From positions 62,001 to 126,000 of the forward strand of contig JAKBLB010000001.1 in NCBI GenBank assembly GCA_021832305.1: a stretch of DNA of 64,000 nucleotides. Direction: 5' to 3'. Below are positions 39,456 through 50,994 of this stretch, one piece after another. The translations under genes and the position numbers were made by a program. The notes under the pieces are model-generated. The model had not been told where the DNA came from. It worked only from the letters and a program-made list of their open reading frames with translations, and searched no databases. Numbering within the stretch: position 1 is the stretch's first letter; every line of letters begins with the position of its first letter. Origin of the DNA: Pseudomonadota bacterium. GTDB taxonomy: Bacteria > Pseudomonadota > Gammaproteobacteria > Burkholderiales > Ferrovaceae.

Positions 39456-39932
39456 ATGCTGAGTACGGAATCCAGACAACAGATCGACCGCGAAGTCGCC
39501 AAGTATCCCCCGGACCAGAAACAGTCGGCAGTGATGTCGGCCCTGCGTATTGCCCAGGTCCAGCATGGCTGGCTGTCGAAGGAAGTCATGAACAGTGTGG
39601 CCGAGTATCTGGGCATGCCCGCCATTGCGGTGTATGAGGTGGCTACTTTTTATGAAATGTACAACCTCAAACCCATGGGGCGGCACAAATTGACGGTATG
39701 CACCAATCTGCCCTGTGCCTTGTCGGGTTCCACGGAGTTTTGTGACCGGCTCAAGGAAAAACTGGGTATCGACTTTGGTGAAGTGACGGCCGATGGCGAG
39801 ATCGGTCTCAAGGAAGGACAGTGTTTCGGGGCCTGTGGGGACGCGCCGGTACTTTTGGTGGACAACCATACCATGCACTCTTTCATGGATGAAGAAAAAC
39901 TGGATACCTTGCTCAAGGAGTTGAAGTCATGA
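39456..39932 (+). CDS. nuoE: NADH-quinone oxidoreductase subunit E
   Basis: A 158-residue thioredoxin-like 24-kDa subunit with the [2Fe-2S] cluster N1a. Ligands are the two cysteines in CTNLPCAL and the two in CFGACGDAP. The N-terminal helical part ([13 protein letters not shown]) is typical. It starts 2 bases after nuoD, and its stop overlaps nuoF by 4 bases (ATGA). Confidence 0.96.
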   Translation: MLSTESRQQIDREVAKYPPDQKQSAVMSALRIAQVQHGWLSKEVMNSVAEYLGMPAIAVYEVATFYEMYNLKPMGRHKLTVCTNLPCALSGSTEFCDRLKEKLGIDFGEVTADGEIGLKEGQCFGACGDAPVLLVDNHTMHSFMDEEKLDTLLKELKS

Positions 39933-41224
39933 CCGGCGTCATTCTCGAGGGACTCGATCGGGATCGGACCTGGTCCCTGGAACATTACCTTCAGCGGGGC
40001 GGCTACGAAGCCTTGCGCAAGATTTTGACGATGCCCATGACTCCCGAGCAGGTTATCGATGAAGTCAAGAAGTCCGCATTGCGTGGGCGGGGGGGGGCAG
40101 GTTTTCCGACGGGGCTCAAATGGACCTTCATGCCCAAGAATTATGTGGGGGAAAAGTATGTGGTGTGCAATTCGGATGAGGGAGAACCGGGGACCTTCAA
40201 GGATCGCGACATCTTGCGCTATAACCCTCATGCCCTGATCGAGGGGATGATCATTGCGGGCTATGCCATGGGGGCGACCCGTGGGTATAACTACATTCAC
40301 GGCGAAATCTGGGAAGTCTATCAGCGTTGCGAGGAAGCCATCGATCAGGCCCGCGCTGCGGGGTTTCTGGGATCAGACATCCTGGGCTCAAAATTTTCTT
40401 TTGATCTGTTCAACCACCATGGTTACGGGGCCTATATTTGTGGCGAGGAAACCGCCCTGCTGGAATCCCTGGAAGGCAAGAAAGGCCAACCCCGTTACAA
40501 GCCGCCGTTCCCCGCCACCTATGGGCTGTATGGCAAACCGACGACCATCAACAACACAGAAACCTTTGCTTGTGTGCCTTGGATCATCCGTCATGGGGGC
40601 GAAGCCTTTTTGCAGTTGGGTAAACCGAACAACGGCGGCACCAAGATTTTTTCCGTTTCGGGGCATGTGACCCGTCCGGGAAATTATGAGGTTCCTTTGG
40701 GGACTTCCTTTGCATCTCTTCTCGAAATGGCCGGCGGGATGCGGGGGGGGCGGAAGATCAAGGCGGTCATTCCGGGCGGATCTTCCATGCCGGTCTTACC
40801 CGGAGACACGATGATGCAACTGGACATGGACTATGATTCCATTTCCAAAGCAGGCTCCATGCTCGGTTCCGGCGCGGTGATCGTGATGGACGAAACCACC
40901 TGCATGGTGCGGGCACTGGAGCGCCTGTCCCTGTTCTATCATGAAGAATCCTGCGGACAATGCACGCCCTGCCGGGAAGGGACGGGCTGGCTGTATCGTA
41001 TCATCCATCGCATCGAGCATGGTCAGGGACGTCAGGATGATCTGGACCTGTTGCATTCCCTGTCCAATAACATCCAGGGGCGCACCATTTGTGCCCTCGG
41101 CGATGCCGCCGCCATGCCGGTGCGCAGTTTCGTTACCCATTTTCGGGATGAATTCGAATACCACGTGACCCACCGGCGTTGCCTGGTGGGAGCGGTGGGC
41201 GATTCTCAAGAGAAGGCGGCCTGA
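39929..41224 (+). CDS. nuoF: NADH-quinone oxidoreductase subunit F (NADH-binding)
   Basis: A 431-residue 51-kDa flavoprotein that oxidises NADH with FMN and cluster N3. The FMN/NADH site is [13 protein letters not shown] near 51-63 and [16 protein letters not shown]; the N3 ligands are in [12 protein letters not shown] near 345-356. It overlaps nuoE at its start and is followed after 2 bases by nuoG. Confidence 0.97.
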   Translation: MTGVILEGLDRDRTWSLEHYLQRGGYEALRKILTMPMTPEQVIDEVKKSALRGRGGAGFPTGLKWTFMPKNYVGEKYVVCNSDEGEPGTFKDRDILRYNPHALIEGMIIAGYAMGATRGYNYIHGEIWEVYQRCEEAIDQARAAGFLGSDILGSKFSFDLFNHHGYGAYICGEETALLESLEGKKGQPRYKPPFPATYGLYGKPTTINNTETFACVPWIIRHGGEAFLQLGKPNNGGTKIFSVSGHVTRPGNYEVPLGTSFASLLEMAGGMRGGRKIKAVIPGGSSMPVLPGDTMMQLDMDYDSISKAGSMLGSGAVIVMDETTCMVRALERLSLFYHEESCGQCTPCREGTGWLYRIIHRIEHGQGRQDDLDLLHSLSNNIQGRTICALGDAAAMPVRSFVTHFRDEFEYHVTHRRCLVGAVGDSQEKAA

Positions 41225-41226
41225 TC

Positions 41227-43608
41227 ATGGCATTATTGAATCTCGAAATCGATGGAAAACCCACCCAGATCGAGGCCGGGCGCACGGTCATGGATGCGGC
41301 CAGACAACTGGGGATCAAGATTCCCCATTTTTGCTATCACCGTAAACTGTCCATTGCCGCCAATTGCCGGATGTGTCTGGTTCAGGTGGAAAAGGCGCCG
41401 AAACCCCTGCCGGCCTGTGCCACGCCTGTGGCCGAAGGAATGAAGGTACATACCCATTCTCCTCTGGCCGTCGAGGCGCAGAAGGCGGTCATGGAGTTTT
41501 TGCTGATCAATCATCCCCTCGACTGTCCCATCTGCGATCAGGGGGGCGAATGCAAGTTGCAGGATGTCAGCGTCGGGTACGGCGGAGGGGCTTCACGTTA
41601 TCGGGAAGCCAAACGGGTGGTCTCCAACAAGGATCTGGGGCCGCTCATTTCCACAGACATGACACGTTGCATCCTGTGTACGCGCTGTGTGCGTTATGGC
41701 CAGGAAATTGCCGGGATCATGGAACTGGGCGTCGGTGGACGGGGAGAGCACTCGGAAATTCTGGCGTTCATGGACCTGACCGTGGATTCGGAAGTTTCGG
41801 GCAACGCCATCGATCTCTGTCCCGTGGGTGCGCTGACCAGCAAGCCTTTTCGTTTTGCGGCCCGCTCCTGGGAATTGACCCGATTCCCATCCGTGAGTCC
41901 ACATGACGGACTGGGGACCCAGATCGAAGTACAGGTCAAGAGACCCGACGACGTGGTGCGTGTGCTCCCGCGTAAAAACGACGATATCAATGAATGCTGG
42001 TTGTCTGACCGCGATCGGTTCTCTTATCAGGCATTGCGTAGCGCTGATCGGTTGCTCCATCCCCAGGTCAAGCGGGATGGACAATGGACACAGGTCACTT
42101 GGGCCGAAGCCTTGCAGTGCGTGGTGGATGGTCTGGAAAAGGTGCGCCATGACAGCGGTGGTGAAGGGATCGGAGCATTGTTGAGTCCCCATCAAACTCT
42201 CGAGGAACTCTATTTGGCGCAAAAGGTTCTGCGTGAACTGGGCTGCCATAATATCGATCACCGTACCCGTCAGGTGGATTTTTCTCTCGACGCCCTGCAA
42301 CAGGGAACCCCCTGGCTTGGCATGCCGATTGCACATTGGTCGGATCTACGCGCAGTCCTGGTGATCGGGTCGGTATTGCGCCAGGAGCAACCCCTCCTGG
42401 CGGTGCGCTTGCGTCGCGCAGCCCGGTCTGGTGCGCAGGTGCATCGGGTGGCAGCGCGCCGTGAGGATTGGGCCATGCCAGTGGCGGAAACCCTGGTGGG
42501 AAAACCCAGCGAATGGCCGGCATTGCTCGGGGAAATACTGAGTGCTGCGGCCCAACAGACGGGTACTCCACTGCCTGAAGATTTGTTGCCTTTGACTACG
42601 GCGATGCCTTCGTCTGCGGCTCTGCTCATCGCGTCCGATCTGGTGGCGGCACAGGGCAAATCGGCAGTGGTATTGGGACAACTGGCTCAGCAACATCCCG
42701 ATTACGCGACACTCTATCGTTTGGCACAGGTGTTGGGTGACGTGACCGGTGCGCCCTTCGGACAATTGGCGCTGGCCGCCAATACGGTGGGAGCGGCGCT
42801 GGCAGGAGCTTTGCCCCAGCGTGGCGCCTTTCATACCCATGCCCAGACGGGATTGGATGCCCAGGCGCAATGGCGCCAGCCCCGCCAAGCCTATGTGATG
42901 ATGGGGTTGGAACCCTCCCTGGATTGCGCAGACCCTTCCCTGGCCTTGAAAGCGTTGCGTCAGGCCGAGACCGTGGTGGCCTTGAGTGCCTTCAAGGGGG
43001 AAGCGGAACAATGGGCAACGATCATGCTGCCCATTGCGCCTTTTGCTGAAACTGCCGGAACCTTTGTTAGCATGGAAGGACGGGTTCAATCCTTCAATGG
43101 AGTGGTCCCGCCCCGTGGCGAAGCGCGCCCGGCCTGGAAAATCTGGCGCGTGCTGGGTAACCTGTTTGATTGTCCGGGTTTTGCCCAGGAAAATCTCGAA
43201 GAAGTGCGTACGGAAATTTCACCCGATCTGCCGCTGGTCTGCCGAGAGGCGCTCAACAACCAACTGACCCGGGCACCCGCTTTGAAAGTTCGCGCCTCTC
43301 TGGGAACCGTGGAGCGGGTGGGCGAGTTGCCGGGTTACCATGCTGACCCGCTGGTGCGGCGTGCGCCAGCCTTACAGGGAACCGCACTGGCCGGGGATAT
43401 TCGGGTCGTTCTTCATCCTGCGCAGGCATCCAGTTTGGGGCTGAGTGCCGGACAGTGGGTGCGTGTTTCTCAGGGGGGGGGCAGTGTGGTTCTGCCCGTG
43501 ACTCTGGATGAAACATTGGCCGAAGGATGCGCGGTGGTGCCCATCGCCCATCCGCTCTGCGCATCATTGGGCGAGTCCATGGGCATGGTCGTACTGGAGG
43601 GGGCATGA
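41227..43608 (+). CDS. nuoG: NADH-quinone oxidoreductase subunit G
   Basis: A 793-residue 75-kDa subunit. The N-terminal ferredoxin-like domain binds N1b ([15 protein letters not shown]), then N5 ([14 protein letters not shown], with a His ligand) and N4 ([11 protein letters not shown]). The C-terminal molybdopterin-oxidoreductase-like domain is catalytically inert in this family. ATG 41227 gives [11 protein letters not shown]; upstream in-frame codons lie in nuoF. The last base overlaps the preferred nuoH start. Confidence 0.96.
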   Translation: MALLNLEIDGKPTQIEAGRTVMDAARQLGIKIPHFCYHRKLSIAANCRMCLVQVEKAPKPLPACATPVAEGMKVHTHSPLAVEAQKAVMEFLLINHPLDCPICDQGGECKLQDVSVGYGGGASRYREAKRVVSNKDLGPLISTDMTRCILCTRCVRYGQEIAGIMELGVGGRGEHSEILAFMDLTVDSEVSGNAIDLCPVGALTSKPFRFAARSWELTRFPSVSPHDGLGTQIEVQVKRPDDVVRVLPRKNDDINECWLSDRDRFSYQALRSADRLLHPQVKRDGQWTQVTWAEALQCVVDGLEKVRHDSGGEGIGALLSPHQTLEELYLAQKVLRELGCHNIDHRTRQVDFSLDALQQGTPWLGMPIAHWSDLRAVLVIGSVLRQEQPLLAVRLRRAARSGAQVHRVAARREDWAMPVAETLVGKPSEWPALLGEILSAAAQQTGTPLPEDLLPLTTAMPSSAALLIASDLVAAQGKSAVVLGQLAQQHPDYATLYRLAQVLGDVTGAPFGQLALAANTVGAALAGALPQRGAFHTHAQTGLDAQAQWRQPRQAYVMMGLEPSLDCADPSLALKALRQAETVVALSAFKGEAEQWATIMLPIAPFAETAGTFVSMEGRVQSFNGVVPPRGEARPAWKIWRVLGNLFDCPGFAQENLEEVRTEISPDLPLVCREALNNQLTRAPALKVRASLGTVERVGELPGYHADPLVRRAPALQGTALAGDIRVVLHPAQASSLGLSAGQWVRVSQGGGSVVLPVTLDETLAEGCAVVPIAHPLCASLGESMGMVVLEGA

Positions 43609-44648
43609 TGGACACGCTTCAAGCATTCTTCGGTCCACTCTGGCCGCTGGTCTGGACACTGCTCAAGATCCTGGCCATCGTGGCCCCCATGATGGGGGCG
43701 GTGGCCTACCTGACTCTGGCGGAACGCAAGGTCATCGGCTATATGCAGATCCGCATCGGTCCCAATCGGGTCGGACCATTGGGTTTGCTTCAGCCCATTG
43801 CGGACGGGATCAAATTGTTGATGAAGGAAATCATCGTCCCCAGCGGCTCCAACAAGTTTCTCTTCATTCTGGCCCCCGTACTGGCCATCATGCCCGCCTT
43901 GGCGGCTTGGGCCGTGGTGCCCTTTACGCCCGATCTGGTATTGGCCAATGTCGATGCCGGACTACTGTATATCATGGCCATCACCTCCATGGGGGTTTAT
44001 GGCGTGGTGCTGGCCGGTTGGGCATCCAACTCCAAATATGCCTTCCTCGGGGCCTTGCGTTCTGCTGCTCAGATCGTGAGTTATGAAATCGCCATGGGTT
44101 TTGCCCTGGTGACGGTATTGATGATGTCCCACAGTCTCAATCTGGTGGATATCGTCAAGGCTCAGCACGGGAGTCTGGGGCTCTTGCAATGGAACTGGAT
44201 CCCGCTTTTCCCCATGTTCGTCATTTACGTCATTGCCGGGACGGCTGAAACCAATCGAGCGCCTTTTGACGTGGCCGAAGGTGAATCGGAAATCGTGGCG
44301 GGGTTCCATGTGGAGTACTCCGGGATGGCCTTCGCCATATTTTTTCTGGCCGAATACGCCAACATGATTCTTATTGCGGCACTGGCTTCCCTCATGTTCC
44401 TGGGCGGCTGGCTGTCGCCGGTCTCCTTCCTGCCGGACGGAATCCTGTGGCTGTTTGCCAAGATGAGTTTCATTCTGTTCCTGTTTCTGTGGTTCCGGGC
44501 AACCTTCCCGCGCTACCGCTATGATCAGATCATGCGCCTGGGCTGGAAGGTCTTCATTCCCGTGACCCTGATCTGGTTGGTGATCGTGGGCTTGCTCATG
44601 CAGGAGCCCTTGCGCGGTCTTCCCATTCTCAATCTCTGGTTTCATTGA
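43608..44648 (+). CDS. nuoH: NADH-quinone oxidoreductase subunit H
   Basis: A 346-residue membrane subunit (family: eight helices) at the junction of peripheral and membrane arms. It has [20 protein letters not shown] near 37-56, [22 protein letters not shown] in the quinone-side loop, and [13 protein letters not shown] near the end. ATGs at 43605 and 43608 are both in frame; GGAGG at 43596-43600 favours the second. nuoI follows after 9 bases. Confidence 0.97.
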   Translation: MDTLQAFFGPLWPLVWTLLKILAIVAPMMGAVAYLTLAERKVIGYMQIRIGPNRVGPLGLLQPIADGIKLLMKEIIVPSGSNKFLFILAPVLAIMPALAAWAVVPFTPDLVLANVDAGLLYIMAITSMGVYGVVLAGWASNSKYAFLGALRSAAQIVSYEIAMGFALVTVLMMSHSLNLVDIVKAQHGSLGLLQWNWIPLFPMFVIYVIAGTAETNRAPFDVAEGESEIVAGFHVEYSGMAFAIFFLAEYANMILIAALASLMFLGGWLSPVSFLPDGILWLFAKMSFILFLFLWFRATFPRYRYDQIMRLGWKVFIPVTLIWLVIVGLLMQEPLRGLPILNLWFH

Positions 44649-44657
44649 GGAGTACCC

Positions 44658-45146
44658 GTGACCGACCTCAAATCCTTCGTCAAGAACTGGACACTCTCTG
44701 AATTGCTCAAGGGCATGAGCATTACAGGGCGTCATTTTTTTGCGCCCAAGATCACCGTCCAGTATCCCGAAGAGAAAACGCCCATGTCGCCCCGTTTTCG
44801 TGGATTGCATGCCTTGCGTCGCTATCCCAACGGAGAAGAGCGCTGTATCGCCTGCAAATTGTGCGAAGCGGTGTGTCCTGCCATGGCCATTACCATTGAA
44901 TCGGAACAACGAGAGGATGGAAGCCGACGGACCACGCGCTATGATATCGACCTGACCAAATGCATTTTTTGCGGTTTCTGCGAAGAATCATGCCCCGTGG
45001 ATTCCATCGTCGAAACGCGCATTTTTGAATACCACGGTGAGCAGCGCGGAGACTTGCTCATGACCAAGGAAAAACTCCTGGCCGTGGGAGATCGTCACGA
45101 AGCCCAGATTGCAGCAGACCGGGCAGAAGACGCCCCTTACCGATGA
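44658..45146 (+). CDS. nuoI: NADH-quinone oxidoreductase subunit I
   Basis: A 162-residue ferredoxin-type subunit that binds clusters N6a and N6b through [12 protein letters not shown] and [12 protein letters not shown]. The [16 protein letters not shown] lead-in is typical. It starts with GTG, supported by GAGGAG 6 bases upstream. nuoJ follows after 12 bases. Confidence 0.97.
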   Translation: MTDLKSFVKNWTLSELLKGMSITGRHFFAPKITVQYPEEKTPMSPRFRGLHALRRYPNGEERCIACKLCEAVCPAMAITIESEQREDGSRRTTRYDIDLTKCIFCGFCEESCPVDSIVETRIFEYHGEQRGDLLMTKEKLLAVGDRHEAQIAADRAEDAPYR

Positions 45147-45158
45147 GGATGACGCACC

Positions 45159-45755
45159 GTGCTTGATTCTTCCTTCCTGTTGTTCATGGTCTTTGCGCTG
45201 GTCCTGGTGGGGGCCGGTGTGGGCGTGATTACTGCCCGCAGTCCTGTTCATGCTGCATTGTTCCTGGTTCTGGCCTTTTTTACGGGTTCGGGGCTGTGGA
45301 TGATGCTCGAGGCCGAATTCCTCGCCATCGTCCTGGTTCTGGTCTATGTGGGCGCAGTGATGGTCCTTTTCCTGTTTGTGGTCATGATGCTCAATATCGA
45401 CAGCGAACGACTGCGTCAAGGCTTCTGGAAGCATTTGCCCCTCGGCGGGGGGGTCGCGCTGCTGATGGTGCTGGAAATGTGGCTGGTGGTGAGCAGCCGC
45501 CAGTTTTCCTCCATGGTTCCGGATTCCCGGGGATCTGTCAGCAATACCAAAGAGTTGGGGCGTATCCTCTATACTGATTACGTTTTGTCTTTTGAACTGG
45601 CAGCCGTCATTTTGCTGGTAGCCATCGTCGCCGCCATTGCCTTGACGTTGCGTCGCCGCAAGGATTCCAAGCACCTCGATCCGGCCCAACAGGTGAAAGC
45701 CAAAGCAGCCGACCGCTTGCGGATCGTGTCCATGCCGGCCGAGAGGGAGTTGTGA
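45159..45755 (+). CDS. nuoJ: NADH-quinone oxidoreductase subunit J
   Basis: A 198-residue hydrophobic subunit (family: five helices) with the conserved [19 protein letters not shown] helix that contains the pi-bulge, followed by a basic C-terminal tail. It starts with GTG at 45159; GAGGATG lies upstream. The stop overlaps the nuoK ATG (TGATG). Confidence 0.93.
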   Translation: MLDSSFLLFMVFALVLVGAGVGVITARSPVHAALFLVLAFFTGSGLWMMLEAEFLAIVLVLVYVGAVMVLFLFVVMMLNIDSERLRQGFWKHLPLGGGVALLMVLEMWLVVSSRQFSSMVPDSRGSVSNTKELGRILYTDYVLSFELAAVILLVAIVAAIALTLRRRKDSKHLDPAQQVKAKAADRLRIVSMPAEREL

Positions 45756-46060
45756 TGCTTAACCTGACAGACTATCTCATGCTTGGATCGCTACTGTTTG
45801 CCATCAGTATCGTGGGGATTTTTCTCAATCGAAAAAATCTCATCATTTTGCTCATGTGCATCGAGTTGATGTTGTTGGCCGTGAACATGAACTTCGTGGC
45901 CTTTTCCCATTACCTGCATGATACGGCGGGTCAGATTTTCGTTTTCTTCATCCTCACCGTAGCAGCAGCGGAATCGGCCATCGGCCTGGCCATTCTGGTG
46001 GTGCTGTTTCGTAACCTGCGCTCCATTCATGTGGACGACCTCAGCCACCTCAAGGAATGA
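45755..46060 (+). CDS. nuoK: NADH-quinone oxidoreductase subunit K
   Basis: A 101-residue subunit with three transmembrane helices. The proton-pathway glutamates are present: Glu37 in [10 protein letters not shown] and Glu73 in [20 protein letters not shown] precedes the start. The stop region overlaps a possible upstream nuoL ATG. Confidence 0.97.
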   Translation: MLNLTDYLMLGSLLFAISIVGIFLNRKNLIILLMCIELMLLAVNMNFVAFSHYLHDTAGQIFVFFILTVAAAESAIGLAILVVLFRNLRSIHVDDLSHLKE

Positions 46061-46065
46061 TCGAC

Positions 46066-48024
46066 ATGAGTGTGCCAAGCCTTTATCTTCTGGTTCCTCT
46101 GGCCCCCCTATTGGGTGCGCTGCTGGCAGGGTTGTTTGGCAAAACCCTGGGCAAGGTGGGCAGTCATACCGTTACGATCCTCGGCGTGGCGGTGTCCCTG
46201 ATTGCATCCCTAGTGATTGCCCAGGATGTTTTTGCGGGACATTCGTTCAACGGGACCGTTTATCAGTGGTTGACCATGGGGGACTCCTCCGTATTTGAGG
46301 TGGGTTTCCTGATCGATCCGCTCACCGTCACCATGATGCTGATCGTGACCTTCGTTTCCCTCATGGTGCATATCTACACGATTGGATACATGCACGACGA
46401 TGACGGGTATCAGCGCTTTTTCAGTTACATCTCGCTCTTTACTTTCTCCATGCTGATGTTGGTGATGGCCAATAACTTCGTCCAGTTGTTTTTTGGCTGG
46501 GAGGCGGTTGGTCTGGTGTCCTATCTGCTGATCGGTTTCTGGTTTACCCGTCCCACGGCCATTTATGCCAACCTCAAGGCTTTTTTGGTGAATCGGGTGG
46601 GTGATTTGGGTTTCTTGCTCGGGATCGCTTTGATCCAGGCCCATTTTGGTTCCCTGGATTACGCCACGGTGTTTCAGCAGGCCCCCGATTTTGCGCGCGA
46701 TACCATAGAATTGTGCGGAGGCATGCCGGTCTCCCTGATCACGGTCATTTGTCTGTTGCTGTTTGTGGGAGCCATGGGCAAGTCGGCCCAGATGCCCCTG
46801 CATGTCTGGCTACCCGATTCCATGGAGGGCCCCACACCGATTTCGGCACTGATTCATGCCGCGACCATGGTGACTGCCGGGATCTTCATGGTGTCACGCA
46901 TGTCTCCTCTCTTCGAGTTGTCTCCCACGGCCCGTTCCACGGTTCTTGTGATCGGTGCCTGCACAGCGCTGTTCATGGCCTTTCTGGGGCTCATCCAGAA
47001 CGACATCAAACGGGTGGTGGCTTACTCCACCCTGTCTCAGTTGGGCTACATGACGGTGGCATTGGGTGCCTCGGCGTATCCGGTGGCGATTTTTCATCTG
47101 GGGACCCATGCTTTTTTCAAGGCGCTCCTGTTCCTGGGTGCAGGATCGGTGATCCACGCCATGCATCATGAGCAGGACATGCGCAAGATGGGGGGGCTCC
47201 GACGGTACATGCCCATCACCTACGTGACGGCGCTGATCGGTTCTCTGGCCTTGGCAGGCATTCCGCCCTTTGCCGGATTTTTTTCCAAGGATGCCATCAT
47301 CGAAGCCGTGCGAGCCAGTCATTTGCCGGGCTCGGGTTTCGCTTCCTTTGCGGTGTTGGCAGGGGTATTTGTGACGGCGTTTTACAGTTTTCGCATGCTT
47401 TTCATGACGTTTCACGGAAAGCCGCGCATGGACCATCATACCCGGGAACATCTCCATGAATCGCCCTGGGTCATCACCCTGCCGCTCATCCTGCTGGCCA
47501 TTCCCTCGGTCATTGCCGGCTGGATCTTCATTGGGCCCATGGTCATGGGAGATTACTTCGGCTCTTCCATTACTCTGTTGCCAGGGAACGGCGCCTTGCC
47601 GGAAATGCGGGAAGCCTGGCACGGCGTGGGACCTTTCGTGGTCGAGGGAGTCCAGTCCCTGCCTTTCTGGCTGGCGATGTCTGGGATTGCGCTGGCTGCC
47701 GCCTTTTACCTCAAGTGGACTCATATCCCCGCAGCGATCGTCCGTGAATCGGGCGCCATTTATACCCTGCTGGACAATAAATATTACTTCGATCGTTTCA
47801 ATGAAATTTTTATTGCGGGGGGCGCCCGCTGTTTTGGGCAAGGGTTGTGGAAATTGGGCGACATGAAATTCATCGATGGCTGGATCGTGAATGGTTCTGC
47901 CCATCTGGTGGGCGCCTTGTCCACCCGTCTTCGCCGGATTCAGACGGGCTATATCTACCACTACGCCTTTGCCATGATTTTTGGGGTGTTCTTCCTGATG
48001 AGCCTGTGGTTCATCAAAGCGTAA
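46066..48024 (+). CDS. nuoL: NADH-quinone oxidoreductase subunit L
   Basis: A 652-residue antiporter-like proton pump subunit with a long lateral helix at the C-terminus. It has FFGWEAVGLVSYLLIGFW (conserved Glu), MGKSAQMPLHVWLPDSMEGPTPISALIHAATM and YSTLSQLGYM motifs. ATG 46066 is preferred, with AAGGA 9 bases upstream; ATG 46057 overlaps the nuoK stop (ATGA) and would add three residues. nuoM follows after 15 bases. Confidence 0.96.
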   Translation: MSVPSLYLLVPLAPLLGALLAGLFGKTLGKVGSHTVTILGVAVSLIASLVIAQDVFAGHSFNGTVYQWLTMGDSSVFEVGFLIDPLTVTMMLIVTFVSLMVHIYTIGYMHDDDGYQRFFSYISLFTFSMLMLVMANNFVQLFFGWEAVGLVSYLLIGFWFTRPTAIYANLKAFLVNRVGDLGFLLGIALIQAHFGSLDYATVFQQAPDFARDTIELCGGMPVSLITVICLLLFVGAMGKSAQMPLHVWLPDSMEGPTPISALIHAATMVTAGIFMVSRMSPLFELSPTARSTVLVIGACTALFMAFLGLIQNDIKRVVAYSTLSQLGYMTVALGASAYPVAIFHLGTHAFFKALLFLGAGSVIHAMHHEQDMRKMGGLRRYMPITYVTALIGSLALAGIPPFAGFFSKDAIIEAVRASHLPGSGFASFAVLAGVFVTAFYSFRMLFMTFHGKPRMDHHTREHLHESPWVITLPLILLAIPSVIAGWIFIGPMVMGDYFGSSITLLPGNGALPEMREAWHGVGPFVVEGVQSLPFWLAMSGIALAAAFYLKWTHIPAAIVRESGAIYTLLDNKYYFDRFNEIFIAGGARCFGQGLWKLGDMKFIDGWIVNGSAHLVGALSTRLRRIQTGYIYHYAFAMIFGVFFLMSLWFIKA

Positions 48025-48039
48025 TTTGAGCGGAATTCC

Positions 48040-49521
48040 ATGACTGCACACCATCTTCTTTCTTTGAGTATCTGGGTCCCCATTCTGGCGGGGATTCTCG
48101 TCCTCGCTCTGGGGCGCGATTCCAACCCATGTCTGACCCGCAGGGTGGCATTGGTGGGCGCACTGCTGGGTTTCCTGGTCACCCTCCCGCTTTATACCGG
48201 GTTCATCAACGCCTCGGCGGCCATGCAGTTCGAAGAAGCCTACCGCTGGATTCCTGCGTTCAATATTACCTATCACCTGGGAATCGATGGAATTTCTTTA
48301 TGGTTTGTCCTGCTCAACAGTTTCATGACCGTTCTGGTGGTGATCGCTGGCTGGATCGTCATCGAGAAACGACAAGCTCAGTACATGGCGGCCTTCCTGA
48401 TCATGTCCGGGTTGATCAACGGGGTGTTTGCATCACTCGATGCCATCCTGTTCTATGTTTTCTTTGAAGCCATGCTGATCCCCATGTACCTGATCATCGG
48501 GGTATGGGGGGGGCCGCGCCGGGTCTATGCCTCCATCAAGTTCTTCCTGTATACCCTGCTGGGTTCCCTGCTCATGCTGGCGGCCTTCATTTATCTTTAT
48601 TTCGAGGCCGGAGAGTCTTTCGAAATTCTTAAATTCCAGGCAGTGGCCCTTCCTCTGGGGGTTCAGATCCTGCTTTTTATCGCCTTCTTCATGTCCTTCG
48701 CAGTCAAGGTTCCGATGTGGCCGGTTCACACATGGTTGCCCGATGCGCACGTTGAAGCCCCAACGGGAGGGTCGGTCATTCTGGCAGCCATTACCTTGAA
48801 AATTGGCGCTTATGGATTTTTGCGTTTCAACTTGCCTATCACACCGGATGCCAGCCATGCGCTCTCCGGGATGATGATTACCCTGTCATTGATTGCCGTG
48901 GTATATATCGGTCTGGTGGCTTTGGTCCAGCAGGACATGAAGAAACTGGTGGCCTATTCATCCATTTCACACATGGGGTTTGTGACCCTGGGGATCTTTC
49001 TGTTCAACCCCATGGGCATGGAGGGGGGGCTGCTCCAGATGATTTCGCACGGGTTTATCTCGGGCGCCATGTTTTTGTGTATCGGTGTGTTGTATGACCG
49101 CATGCACACACGACAAATCGCGGATTATGGCGGGGTGGCCAATACCATGCCCAAGTTTGCGGTTTTCATGGTGTTGTTTTCCATGGCCAACGCAGGCCTG
49201 CCTGGAACCAGTGGTTTCATTGGGGAATTCATCGTGATTCTGGGGGCGATACAAGTCAATTTCTGGTACGCCGCGTTGGCTTCCCTCACGCTGATTCTGG
49301 GCGCCGCTTATACATTATGGATGGTGAAGCGAGTGATCTTTGGGGAGGTAGCCAACGACCATGTGGCGGCACTCAAGGATATTTCCAGCCGCGAATTCCT
49401 GTTTCTGATCATTCTGGCACTGCTGGTATTGGGGATGGGGTTGTACCCCAAGATGTTCTCCGAACCCATGCACGCTTCGGTCCTGCAATTGATCGAGCAG
49501 GCCTCGACCCCCAAGTTCTGA
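48040..49521 (+). CDS. nuoM: NADH-quinone oxidoreductase subunit M
   Basis: A 493-residue antiporter-like subunit (family: 14 helices). It has FYVFFEAMLIPMYLIIGVWGG with the pump Glu, FAVKVPMWPVHTWLPDAHVEAP with the channel Lys, and AYSSISHMGFV. It sits between nuoL and nuoN in the standard order. Confidence 0.97.
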   Translation: MTAHHLLSLSIWVPILAGILVLALGRDSNPCLTRRVALVGALLGFLVTLPLYTGFINASAAMQFEEAYRWIPAFNITYHLGIDGISLWFVLLNSFMTVLVVIAGWIVIEKRQAQYMAAFLIMSGLINGVFASLDAILFYVFFEAMLIPMYLIIGVWGGPRRVYASIKFFLYTLLGSLLMLAAFIYLYFEAGESFEILKFQAVALPLGVQILLFIAFFMSFAVKVPMWPVHTWLPDAHVEAPTGGSVILAAITLKIGAYGFLRFNLPITPDASHALSGMMITLSLIAVVYIGLVALVQQDMKKLVAYSSISHMGFVTLGIFLFNPMGMEGGLLQMISHGFISGAMFLCIGVLYDRMHTRQIADYGGVANTMPKFAVFMVLFSMANAGLPGTSGFIGEFIVILGAIQVNFWYAALASLTLILGAAYTLWMVKRVIFGEVANDHVAALKDISSREFLFLIILALLVLGMGLYPKMFSEPMHASVLQLIEQASTPKF

Positions 49522-49531
49522 TGGAGCGACG

Positions 49532-50986
49532 ATGACCTTCGCCACACCCAATCTGGTCCCAGCCTACCCGGAAATTTTTCTTCTGGTGGCTCTTTCTGCT
49601 CTGCTGATCGCGGATTTGTTCATTTCTGATTCCAAACGATTTCTGACTTATGCCTATGCTCAACTGGCCTTGGTAGGAACGGCAGGGTTTCTGCTGATCG
49701 GTTCCCTGGGCCAAGTGGTGACGACCTTCAATGGGTCCTTCGTGGATGATCCCATGGCCCGTACCCTGAAGATGATCTCCGTGTTGACGGTGTCCTTCGT
49801 TCTGGCTTATTCACGCGACTATATCCAAAGCCGGGGTCTGTTCAAGGGTGAGTTTTTTGTCCTGATCCTGTTTGCTTTGCTCGGGGTCATGGTCATGATC
49901 TCTGCCAATCATTTCCTGGTGCTTTACCTTGGGCTGGAACTGTTGTCCCTCTCTCTCGCCGCCCTGATTGCACTGCAGCGGGACTCGACCGTTGCCACCG
50001 AAGCCGCCATGAAATACTTCGTTCTTGCGGCTCTGGCCTCCGGAATGTTGTTGTATGGCTTGTCCATGATCTACGGCGCCACAGGCACTCTGCAAATGGC
50101 TGAAGTGGCCAATGCCATTGCCCAGGGGAATGCCGACCCCGGCATTCTGGTTCTGGGACTGGTATTCCTGGTGGCGGGCTTGTCCTTCAAGTTGGGCGTG
50201 GTCCCTTTTCATATGTGGGTACCCGATGTCTATGAAGGGGCGCCCACCGCGGTTACCCTGTTTGTGAGCACGGCACCCAAACTTGCTGGTTTTGCTTTCT
50301 TCATGCGTTTGTTGGCGGGGGCCATGGGACCCATGATCGCAGATTGGCAATCCATGCTCATCATCGTCTCGGTACTGTCCATGCTGGTCGGAAATGTGAC
50401 CGCAATCGCCCAAACCAACCTCAAACGCATGCTGGCCTATTCCACCATTGCGCATATGGGGTTCCTGTTGCTGGGCATCCTGTCGGGGACCTTGGGGGGA
50501 TATGCGGCGGCCATGTTCTATGCGGTGACTTATGTGCTCATGAGTTTGGCCGCCTTTGGCTTGATTTTGCTCATGAGCCGCGAGGGTTTCGAAGCGGACC
50601 AACTGAATGACCTGAAGGGATTGAACAAGCGCAGCCCATGGTATGCCTTTTTGATGCTGTTGATCATGATCTCCATGGCAGGGATTCCGGTTTCTGCCGG
50701 ATTCTTTGCCAAGTTGTCGGTACTCAGCGCCGCCCTGGATGCCGGGTTGACCTGGCTGGTGGTCGTGGCAGTGCTCCTGTCCCTGATCGGCGCATTCTAC
50801 TATCTGCGCATCATCAAGTTGATGTACATGGATGAGCCTGAAACGACGGATATCCCGATCACGGGGGAAAGTGACCACCGTCTGCTCCTCAGCATCAATG
50901 CGCTGACGTTGCTCGCGCTTGGGATCATGCCCCAGCCGCTCATCGACCTGTGTACGGCTTCCATCGCTCAGTCGCTACGCGGGTAA
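49532..50986 (+). CDS. nuoN: NADH-quinone oxidoreductase subunit N
   Basis: A 484-residue antiporter-like subunit homologous to NuoM and NuoL. It has LYLGLELLSLSLAALIAL, FKLGVVPFHMWVPDVYEGAPT and LAYSTIAHMGFLLLG motifs. GGAG lies about 6 bases before the ATG. It is the last complex I gene. A Nudix gene begins 8 bases after its stop and is probably cotranscribed. Confidence 0.97.
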   Translation: MTFATPNLVPAYPEIFLLVALSALLIADLFISDSKRFLTYAYAQLALVGTAGFLLIGSLGQVVTTFNGSFVDDPMARTLKMISVLTVSFVLAYSRDYIQSRGLFKGEFFVLILFALLGVMVMISANHFLVLYLGLELLSLSLAALIALQRDSTVATEAAMKYFVLAALASGMLLYGLSMIYGATGTLQMAEVANAIAQGNADPGILVLGLVFLVAGLSFKLGVVPFHMWVPDVYEGAPTAVTLFVSTAPKLAGFAFFMRLLAGAMGPMIADWQSMLIIVSVLSMLVGNVTAIAQTNLKRMLAYSTIAHMGFLLLGILSGTLGGYAAAMFYAVTYVLMSLAAFGLILLMSREGFEADQLNDLKGLNKRSPWYAFLMLLIMISMAGIPVSAGFFAKLSVLSAALDAGLTWLVVVAVLLSLIGAFYYLRIIKLMYMDEPETTDIPITGESDHRLLLSINALTLLALGIMPQPLIDLCTASIAQSLRG

Positions 50987-50994
50987 CGTCATCC

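Noticed and set aside
46894-48276. 460-codon minus-strand frame opposite nuoL
   Set aside because: A shadow of nuoL with no domain and improbable composition.
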